A program made the position numbers and the translations under genes. 64,000 bases of DNA, taken from Trichopria drosophilae (Eukaryota > Arthropoda > Insecta > Hymenoptera > Diapriidae). Where the stretch lies: contig CM059584.1 of NCBI GenBank assembly GCA_030407085.1, positions 61,643,501 through 61,707,500 on the forward strand, in the 5' to 3' direction. Shown here piece by piece: positions 55,881 through 64,000 of this stretch (positions within the stretch are counted from its first letter, which is position 1; every line of letters begins with the position of its first letter). The notes under the pieces are model-generated. The model was not told the DNA's origin. It searched no databases and saw only the letters and a program-made list of their open reading frames with translations.

Positions 55881-57879
55881 AATACGATATTTTTTTATCT
55901 TTAGTTAATTGTTTGCCAATTGAAAACGAATAATAAATAGTAAAGTAATAAAATTAACGGGGTTTTAAAAGTATACCTTTTACATTAAAATGTTCGCTCG
56001 CCCATTTTTTTTCTGACCGGAGTTATGTCTACTAGGAGCGATAGAAAAAAATTAACTACAAAAAATACTCGTTTTAGGTAGCAAATGCAAAAATAAGGCC
56101 ATGTTTTGAACATAAAAAAAATGTATTCTTCACTTTTTTGTAGATAGAAATTTTTTTAATTTCTCATTTTATGTAATGCAGTTGATTATTCAAAGTTATG
56201 CATATGAACAAAATGTAGCGTTACTCTAAAAAATAGACTCATTATGATTTTAATGATAATGAATATTTTTTCTGCATTATTAGGCCCTATGAATTGTTTT
56301 ATAAAATTATTATATATTTAATTATAACAGTTCTCAAAATAACGCCACAATTTATTCGTGTCTATATCTTTGAATAAACAACTATATTATACAAACACAG
56401 AAATTAAAAAAAAAATTCTACGTACAAAAAAATGTATTGATTTTCTAGATTTCGACCTTATTTTCGTATTTTCTCCCCCCCCCCCCTCCACCATGTCAGC
56501 ACATGTCAGAATTCTTAAGATTAAATCACATTAGTTTTATATCGCATTTCTTTTATATTGTAAGAGAATCTGCTGATAACTATTATTTGAAGACATTTAT
56601 ATTAGGAACTAGGTTCACGTGACCAGGGACCGTGTGCCATTCATTAAGTTTCTCGATAACTTGATGAGATTCTTCTTGACCAGGATCTGTATTTTCGTCG
56701 AGCACATCCACTTCCCCCTCTGAAAGCCACTCTGCATCTTCGTGCACAGAAATCTAGTTGAATTTTTATGGTTCATGATCGAATCAAAACCTTCATTCGG
56801 TCATGAATCATACAAATTCAACTAGATTTCTGTGCACATCAAAGTTTTGACTGGCCTAGTGACAACGCGAATTAACGCGCTTGGGTGTACATTAGATAGC
56901 AGGCAGTTCTATTCGATCTATTCACTCGGCAGCATGCGATCCAAGCGGCGGAAAAAGGAATTGGGTCATTTTGGACTAATCATATTATGATTTCTCAAAT
57001 ACCTTCGTTTATTCATATTTTACTACGAAATAACACTAATAATTTTTTTAACCTTTGCATAATGAAACAATAATACCTACACGAAGAAACATGAATTATG
57101 CTATTGAAATTTTAAGAACCTCTAAAAAAACTATTTTCTGAATATTTGCAGTATGGAAAAATGTGTTTTTGTGGACCTGGTCAAAAAGTAAATCCATTAA
57201 TCCATTTGATTAATAACCAAATTCCTCGTTAGGGTCGCACGCAACGGAAATAAGGGTGTTCTAAAGTGGTATGCCGATAAAGTAGGAAGTTATACTAAAA
57301 TCCGTAAATTAAAAATAAGTGTAAAATAAATAAATTATTTAAGATTCAGGCTCTGTTAAGGACAATTCTAATTACATACGAACTCCTAAAAAATACCAAA
57401 TAAATTGATTGTCAATTGACCAAGTCTTTTTGAAAATAAAGAAAAATCATTTATTTCGGAAAATTCTCGGTGTATTCACTTAATGTCTTATGTAGTTGTT
57501 ATGAGACCGTAAATAGTAATTAGAATTACGTATACAATGCCCGAATTTCGAAAAATTGATTCAGTCATCTTTAATTTATGGTTTTTAGTGAAAATTCCTA
57601 CCTTTTCAGCGTTAAGGACCGCCTAAACAAGGTGAATACTCTATCGATAACTCAAGAGTACCATTGTAATAAGGCGGAAAAATAAAATAGGTTACTACTG
57701 GCAAAGTAATAATATATTATATACATGCTGACGTACGATTTTGTCATCCTCCCCCCCCCCATGTCAGCATGTGTCAGGATTCTCCAACCCCTCCTCCCCT
57801 CCCTAACATGCTGACGTAATACTTGAATGACCCCATATTTTTTTTACGGATTCGAAAAAAAAAACGGGAAATTTTACGT
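55881..57879. other. Gene-free stretch with C-runs and hairpin
   Basis: AT-rich. C-rich runs followed by ATGTCAGCA(C/T)(A/G)TGTCAG occur at about 56476-56510 and 57752-57772, possibly ends of one repeat. A strong hairpin is listed separately. No ORF of note. Confidence 0.5.
56742..56837. other. 96-nt near-perfect hairpin
   Basis: GTGCACAGAAATCTAGTTGA at the left is mirrored at the right. The arms are ~42 bp with about three mismatches, around a ~12-nt loop. The size would suit a microRNA-like precursor or a very small MITE. No target duplication is evident. Confidence 0.85.
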
Positions 57880-59035
57880 TCGAATATGATATGCCCGATA
57901 ATTTGCTCAAGGTCATTTCAAACTGAAACTTAAAAGTTATCGTAACGGCAAATTAACTCAGCGGTAGGTTGTTTTCGGGGAAAATGTTCAATTCAAGAGT
58001 TTAAGGATTTTTCCCTGGCTATTTAATGGTACTATTGCCTTTGACCTTGATCGTGACCTTGAAGGTTATTTCAAGGTCAAGCTTTTATTTTACGCACGCA
58101 CGCACACGCACACACACACACACACGCACAAGCACACATGCCCACACACAGACGCGCACGCACACATACACACATACACCAGCACACGCACACGCACACA
58201 CACACGCGCGCGCGCGCGCCTTCACTCACACCCACAGATGACGGCAAGGGAACCACCTGATCAAAGCACCCCGACGACCTCCGCGGGTCGTGTTAGATGA
58301 CGCTAACATCAGTGGTATGCAGACTTTTCGAATCAAATGCCTTTCATCCTGGATTCGTAATCGTGTTGACCTTGAAAGTTGTCCTGAAGGTGAAAATGGC
58401 AAAAGTTCGTCGCCACCAAGTCCTACCTAAGTATTTGTTTGCCCATGAATCTAAAGTTAAAAGAAAAGCTTCCGGACGATTCAACATTTGACCTTCTGAA
58501 GGTCACATCAGCAAATTCTAAAGTACCATTTTGGACCCCAAATTTCCCGCTCATTCCGAATCCAGTGTCAATAATAGTGGTTCCAATTTAAAAATAAAAG
58601 CTTGACCTTGAAATAACCTTGAAGGTCAAAGACAATGGTGCCATTTAATATCCAGGGAAAAATCCTTAAACTTTTGTATTGAAAATTGTCCCCGTAAATA
58701 ACCTCCGGCTGAGTTAATTTTCCGTTACGGGAACATTTAAATTTTACCTTGAAATAACTTGGACCAAATTATCGGCCATATCATATTCGAACCTAAAATT
58801 TCCCGCTTTTTCCGAACCCATGAAAAAAAAGGGTTTTCATTTAAAAAAATTAACTTGAACTTCAAATAACCTTCAAGGTCAAATACAATGGTACCATTAA
58901 ATAGACAGGGAAAATCCTTAAACTTTTGTCTGAAACATTTTCTCCGAAAATGTACTCCCGCTGAGATATTTCGCCGTTCCGGAACATTTAAATTTCACCT
59001 TGAAATGCCCTTGGCCATAATATCGGTCATATCAT
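57880..59035. repeat. Repeat family rich in AAGGTCA words
   Basis: At least three related ~250-400-bp blocks (near 57880, 58500 and 58780) share GGGAAAATCCTTAAACTTTTG and CATATCATATTCGAAC-like words. They also share repeated (T)CAAGGTCA/TGACCTTGA in both directions. A related piece lies at 33800-34045. No ORF. Confidence 0.75.
58093..58222. repeat. (CA)n/(CG)n imperfect microsatellite
   Basis: ACGCACGC and ACACAC runs ending in a (CG)n patch. The Thr/His/Arg ORF is an artefact. Confidence 0.92.
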
Positions 59036-60039
59036 AATACGTATCTGTATAATACAAAAATATATGATAGAAAAATATGTAATTAAAAACTATATAAAAC
59101 CAAAATATATAAATTATCCGTTCGATAGTAATATGTACTTATTGCATGTGTTTATTTATATTTATCTATGTATGTCTGTATGTAGTATATTGTTATTTCT
59201 GTGATTATTATCATGCGTATATCTTATAGTCGACCAATTCAAATCATTTATAAAATTAGTATTGGTTCGTTCGTTTGTATATTGTCGAAATAAATTAATA
59301 TTGATATTTATAGATTGGTACTTGTGGGACGCACAATATTTTTTAAGGGTAAAATTAAAGCCGAGCACTATGCGGTCTATGTGGGTTAGTTTTTTTCTTA
59401 GCGGGTGGGAGGGTGCGGGGGCCACAGGCTCCCCTGCGCATCAACTTACTATGGACACTATAATGATATATGTAGACTCTGTAATTGAAATCATTATATT
59501 GAAATATTATTCAATTATTTTATAAATTGTTTGGTTTAAGATATTTTTTTAGATACGAGTATATTGTTTTTTATTATATTTGTTTTAAATATTTTGTCCT
59601 TAGTTATTTGTTTTTTAGGTATTTAGTCGTTAGTTATTTTTTTTATATATATTATGGTTTGTGTATTTCGTTATAGTACCCTCAGGTCAGAACGTCCCGC
59701 CTAGAAATAAATAACAAAAACTGTCAGGTATTCTACACATATTTATGCGGCTAACATAACCAGATGTACTATATTAGTTATCAATTATTAACCCTTAATA
59801 GTCCAAAGTTATTTCGGCACCTCCAATGGTCCAACGTGGGTTAAAGAAGTTCCGGCGTTTTTTTATACATGTTAAAATACTCTAAAAAATCTGCAAAAAT
59901 TCATGGAACATCAATAACTCTTTAATTTCGAGAAAAATTACTGTTGTATATAGTTTTGTATTAAAAATTGAGGAACCGCGCATAATTTCAAATTTCGTTC
60001 GGGACTTGAACGAACCACGTTGGACCATTAAGGGTCAAA
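59036..60039. other. Gene-free AT-rich stretch
   Basis: No coding signal or repeat pair recognised. A short GC-rich patch lies at 59400-59440 (GGGAGGGTGCGGGGGCC). Confidence 0.5.
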
Positions 60040-60044
60040 TATAA

Positions 60045-60795
60045 TGAAAAACCAGCACTGAAATATGGGAGCAGAACGTTTTGGCTCCGACGTTTTGGCT
60101 CTGCCGTTTTGACGCCGGGTGTTTTGGCGCCGCCGTTTTGGCTTAAATTTCCATATGGGGAATAATGAGTTTGGTTTCTTTTTAGCGGTTGGGTGTGATT
60201 TCCATTTACAGGGAACACAATGCGAGCGCATAGGAATGTATGTGTCAGGTTCGGTGACGCCAGTTCGCGACATGGCGTAGAAAGACCTGAACGTCGAAAT
60301 AGACTAATAAATTTGTGTACTCTACAATTTTGACGTGAAACAGTACGAGCTGCACATTTGTGATGTAGTGAGTGAGCTTATGGAGCCATTAAACGTTACT
60401 CCAGTCTGTAAACGCACGCTCTAACATTGACATTGTTCTGTAAGAGGGATCTGCGGGCAATCGCTTATTGGTTGTATTACCGAACGTTCCTCCACTATAA
60501 CGTCTACAACTTGGAATGTTTCATCTTGCATTCTTAACACCACGGGCTAGCGAGTATCATCGAATCTTCTAAAAATCAATTTTATCATTCCCCCACCTGT
60601 CTTGTGATTTTTATGATTCTTGACCACCCCCCCCCCTCCTGGGAACACGATGCGAGTTGGACATAAAATTGTGACTGGTGACAGGTTAGGTTAGTATTTT
60701 GCGCTAAAATGTCCTCGCACCGAAAAGATCACCGTTAAAAATGTGTGGCGCCAAAACGTCCCTGGCACCAAAACGGCCTGTACCCCTGAAATATA
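60045..60795. mobile_element. MITE-like repeat with GGCGCCAAAACG ends
   Basis: The left end has CTGAAATATGGG then several CGTTTTGGC(T/G)CC words. The right end has GGCGCCAAAACGTCCC, CACCAAAACGGCC and then CCCCTGAAATAT, so the termini are inverted and built from short repeats of one motif. No ORF is related to a known protein. Confidence 0.65.
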
Positions 60796-62151
60796 TAGTA
60801 AATAAAAGAGGTTATTAGTTATAATTAAAAACCAGTGTTTTAGTATAGATATTGATAATATCAAATGGGTAACATAATTTCAGCATTTAAAAAAACGATG
60901 TTTCAAATAAAAGAATAATAATTATTCTACGCTCCTCTTTAAAATTCAAAAACTCCACAATTACTAAACGGTATATCAGTTCCTTTTTAATCTCGAGAAA
61001 GATCGTACATTTGTAACAAGCAGTGTTAACAAATTATTATTGAATAATATTTTCTTTGCAGTATATGTGTGGCATAATTTAGTCATAAAAGAATATTGTG
61101 AATAAAAGAAATGGTCGTTGTCAAAACCAATAGAAATATATAAAATATTGTAAAAAAAAATTACCACGTTGCGCATGAGCGTGAAGCAAGTGCGCAGACC
61201 GCTGAACCACAAGAACATTTTTGGTATGCTTATCAAAAGGCTGTATTTAAGTTTTAACCAGCCGTCATTTGTTTGATAAATATTATGTTGTTGTAATTTC
61301 CTATAAATTGATTCTTAAACTAGAATATATTAACTAATATTTCACGCATATAGACTAAATTTAAAATTTGTTTTTTATTTTAAAACGAGCGTTGGAAACT
61401 TGTCAAATTAAAAAAAAAATGGCTATTTAATGTATTTAATTGCAGTAAAGTAACATAAAAATATAAATAATCTTTGCAGTGCTTTAAAAATTACTTTCAA
61501 CTATGCTCTTTATAATGTATAACATGAATTACGTATAAATGTTGTTTTTATATCTTATATCACTGCTTAATGTTTGTGTTTCTTTGCGAGTAAAAATTCC
61601 GGGCGATCTCCGATGCCTCTCTTTTTTGGGAATAAAAGTGAATCAACGTGCTATAAATAAATGCTACTGTCATGAAAATTAAGTATTCATTGGTCCTAAA
61701 AAGTTATTATAAGGATATTTGTTTACATCATTCCGTTATTTCATAACATTCAATAATATGTCGATTTGTGATCTCCGAAGCCTGATGATCTCCGAAGCCT
61801 TTTTATAAAATATTTATTTAAACTGCAAAAGTCGATCATATTCGCTTGAAACTTATTACTCGGAGTTGCTGAATCCAAATGTGACGTCAGATTTTTAAAT
61901 TTAAAAATGGCGGATCCAATATGGCGACCAAAAATTGTACCAACTTCGATAAAGACATAATTCAATTCAACGAAATGAGCGGTTACGATTGTCCAATGAA
62001 ACAAAATTGTGTACATTATCATTTGTGAATAACGAGTTTAAAAAGAAAAGTAAGAAAATTACGACTAGAAAACTTTCCTCAGGTCAGAAAAACTTCTAGG
62101 AAACAACCGAAAAGGAAAACCATAAAATAATAAATATAAAATGTAATACTA
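60796..62151. other. Gene-free stretch
   Basis: AT-rich. A possible tRNA-like 5' half on the minus strand near 61160-61215 (TGGTTCAGCGGTCTGCG, box A type) has no clear box B. One ~121-bp-type unit lies at 61855-61930 (GGAGTTGCTGAATCC, AAAATGGCGGATCC). GATCTCCGAAGCCT is duplicated at about 61770-61800. Confidence 0.45.
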
Positions 62152-62986
62152 TTGTAACCCGTCCTGAAAAGGACGAGGCCAACTTTATTTTCAACGCGCG
62201 AACTACAAAAAGGGGGACGGGGGGGGGCGCGGGTTCCAAATCTCGCGACGGCGGAACCTCTTTTTTAAATGACCGGGACGGGGGTGTACGAATACTCGCG
62301 GGGGGGCTATTATAAAACACTGAACTTACTTGGGAGTCTGGTTGCGTAGCCGCCTCGACTCTTCTCTACCTCTCTCGGGGTTGTGCGGATCTCCTCCGTT
62401 TCGTAGCCGGGTCGTCTATTGCACTTCACTCCTTGGTTGTCCTGGATAAACTCGGTACTTTGTTGCTCGCGGCGCGAACTAACGTTTTTCCTCGATGGCC
62501 TCACACATACTGTCGTCTCGTTCCTCGTCTTCTCCAGCGGTGCGCCGTCGGGCCGGCGCGTGCGCGCTCGAGCGATCGGCGTGAGAGAGGAATTCGTCCG
62601 GGGGTCCGAGTTGGGGGACGTACTCGTCGGGGCGATGACGAGCACCGTCCTCGGGGTCTTCGTGGTGGGAGGGGACGACACGGAGCGCTGACAAGTGCTT
62701 CGTGCGTCCCCGTATCGTCTCGGGCTAGCTTTCGCGGCTTTGAGACAGAGAACGATAGGGAGGGATGGGGAGAGGTCGGCGGCGGTGGCCGAGGCCCGTT
62801 ACTCGGGAACTCTCGAGGCGCACTGCGGCACGACCTGTGGGGGAGGGCGAGTGGAGGCGTGCTCCGGTAAGAAAAAAGAACCGTTTCTCCTCCGGGAGGG
62901 GCGGACTTCGTAGCGGGGTTACGCCCGGCCCCAATAGATGGCGCAAGGTTCGGGAAGCGCGTCGATCTGTGACGGGTTTCGTCACA
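62152..62986 (-). mobile_element. Probable LTR (minus strand)
   Basis: Read on the minus strand it starts TGTGACG (62986) and ends GGTTACA (62152), so it is bounded by TG...CA with short inverted termini TGTGAC/GTTACA. A TATA-like TTTTATAATAG lies at about 62306-62316, and AATAAAG lies about 40 nt before the end, as in an LTR with R-U5. It is markedly GC-rich. A second LTR is outside the window or absent. The several overlapping GC-rich ORFs here are compositional. Confidence 0.5.
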
Positions 62987-63464
62987 AACCCCCGGGCCTG
63001 ACTCCAGTACCCCTTGGGTACTGTATGTCATATGTCGACGTTCGGGTTCTGGGGGAGGGGGGGGGGGGTAGGGAGGTTTCTTGAGTGTTCGGGCCAACTG
63101 AATCGCAACGGGGCGACGGCGGGGAGGACTCAACTCGCCTTGAACTTCACGTACTAAGTCCCGAATTGGCGACTTATTGCGACGTGTCCTTAGGTATTTA
63201 GGTCGGTGGAATTCGCGACGAACCACTAAAACAAGGGGCGAATTAGCAAAATTTTTAGATTGCGTGACGTCTCTCTAGGGACGAATTCCCCATTTACTAC
63301 ACGGTTTAGCGCGACTTGACTTTACTCTTTACTTTATGCATGTGCATAGCCGAGGGTAACAATAATTCGCGAAGGACAACATCATCGTAAGGGACAGCAG
63401 GTCACGCACACGACACCGGCGCGTCCCGGATACCGGGATGGGGAGGAGGAGGCTACTCTACCCG
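62987..63464. other. Non-coding GC-rich link between Gag-like ORF and LTR
   Basis: Contains a long G run at 63057-63069. A pol gene would be expected here if the LTR and Gag belong together, and 480 bp is too short for one. No RT, protease or integrase motif is seen in any frame. Confidence 0.5.
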
Positions 63465-63496
63465 CTACTGGGCCGGGTGCCTCCGGCGATTGGGGG

Positions 63497-63997
63497 TTAA
63501 CGGCCCCCTTCGTCGCGAGACCTCCTTCCCCCCAGTAGTCGCCGATAGCAACGGTGCGCCGGGTGGCCTCGCTGGCCACAATTCCAGCAGCGGCGCTCGG
63601 CGGGGGTGACCTGTAACGGTCCCGGGCCGGCCCTGGTGAGGGTACGTCCCCCGAGAGCCGCTACCGGAACTAGCGGTGCCATGAGGGGGGGTGGTAGGGA
63701 CATCAGAGGAGGTGGCTGCGTTACCGCGACCGTCCTCCCGGGGTCTACCGACACCACGCTGACTACTAGTGCCCGGTCTGGGGCGATCCTTATTAGGACC
63801 GGGGGATCTGGTCGCGGAATCCGCGAGGGGTCGCCATGGGCTACCCCGCGGAGCGGCCGGGTACGGTTCCCCCTTCGGGTTCGTCGACGTCGTCGACGAC
63901 GGCGGGAAGCGCCAACCCGGCGGGGTTCCTCGCACACCGGCTCCGCGAGGTCGGTGTGGCTGGTCGCCTGGGTTCCCGGGAGGGGCTCGGCCCTCAC
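63497..63997 (-). CDS. Gag-like ORF with CCHC zinc knuckle, partial
   Basis: The frame is open at the window edge; the true start is probably outside. The first ~100 residues are Arg/Pro/Gly-rich (ASRRRRRRRRTRRG). Near the C-terminus RRCWNCGQRGHPAHRCY has exact C-x2-C-x4-H-x4-C spacing, the retroelement nucleocapsid knuckle that binds RNA. It ends GGRRSRDEGGR before a stop. LTR-element and LINE ORF1 Gags both use this knuckle. The neighbouring LTR-like block on the same strand favours an LTR element. Other frames are also open because of GC content, but only this one has the knuckle. Confidence 0.6.
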   Translation of the reverse strand: MRAEPLPGTQATSHTDLAEPVCEEPRRVGASRRRRRRRRTRRGNRTRPLRGVAHGDPSRIPRPDPPVLIRIAPDRALVVSVVSVDPGRTVAVTQPPPLMSLPPPLMAPLVPVAALGGRTLTRAGPGPLQVTPAERRCWNCGQRGHPAHRCYRRLLGGRRSRDEGGR

Positions 63998-64000
63998 AAA

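Noticed and set aside
62501..63226. 241-residue Pro/Arg-rich minus-strand ORF
   Set aside because: GC-driven open frame crossing the proposed LTR boundary, with overlapping frames equally open and no domain.

Overview
This is an AT-rich, intron-bearing, repeat-saturated stretch of eukaryotic nuclear DNA, most likely from an insect or another arthropod. The animal assignment rests on one recognisable host exon: the last coding exon of protein kinase N (Pkn) at 8986-9129. DIRS, Jockey-like and TIR element families and tRNA-derived SINEs fit an arthropod. Nothing in the window fixes the order or species. Apart from the Pkn exon and a few unrecognised exon-like ORFs, almost everything readable is mobile DNA in various stages of decay, much of it nested.

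Layout: 1-3850 is a broken non-LTR retrotransposon. 3958-8078 is a DIRS-type tyrosine-recombinase retrotransposon with inverted ends, an internal complementary region and a probable intron in its gag. It abuts a Ty3/Gypsy-like scrap. Pkn's terminal exon and 3' UTR follow, then a GC/GA-rich block (9680-10850) with weak exon and promoter-like signals. 11163-25405 is a 14.2-kb element. Its arms of about 2.6 and 1.7 kb carry ~121-bp tandem repeats, and a split hAT-like DDE transposase lies between them. At least five smaller inverted-repeat elements sit inside it.

25406-35970 holds foldback elements, a (CA)n tract, and a four-layer nest at 29085-33325: a third copy of the giant element's arm, split by a TTAA-flanked element, which holds a foldback, which holds a tRNA-Leu-like SINE. 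A second SINE, tRNA-Arg-like, lies at 34284-34648. 36022-42524 is a nearly complete palindrome carrying the transposase gene in both arms. The minus copy is almost whole and the plus copy is internally deleted.

43855-55880 is a ~155-bp satellite array interrupted by a transposase-bearing fragment, a Jockey-like LINE with a 7-bp target duplication, and an LTR-like unit that itself contains another TIR element (52126-54892). 55881-62150 has no recognisable gene but holds several repeats with striking motif content. The last 1.9 kb is GC-rich: a probable minus-strand LTR and part of a Gag-like ORF with a CCHC zinc knuckle.

For biology, the most interesting observations are three. A ~121-bp unit with paired ATGGC cores recurs in otherwise unrelated transposons. 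The palindromic element duplicates its own transposase. The giant TIR element has a multi-exon transposase. Boundaries come from reading the sequence by eye. Superfamily names are given only where motifs support them.
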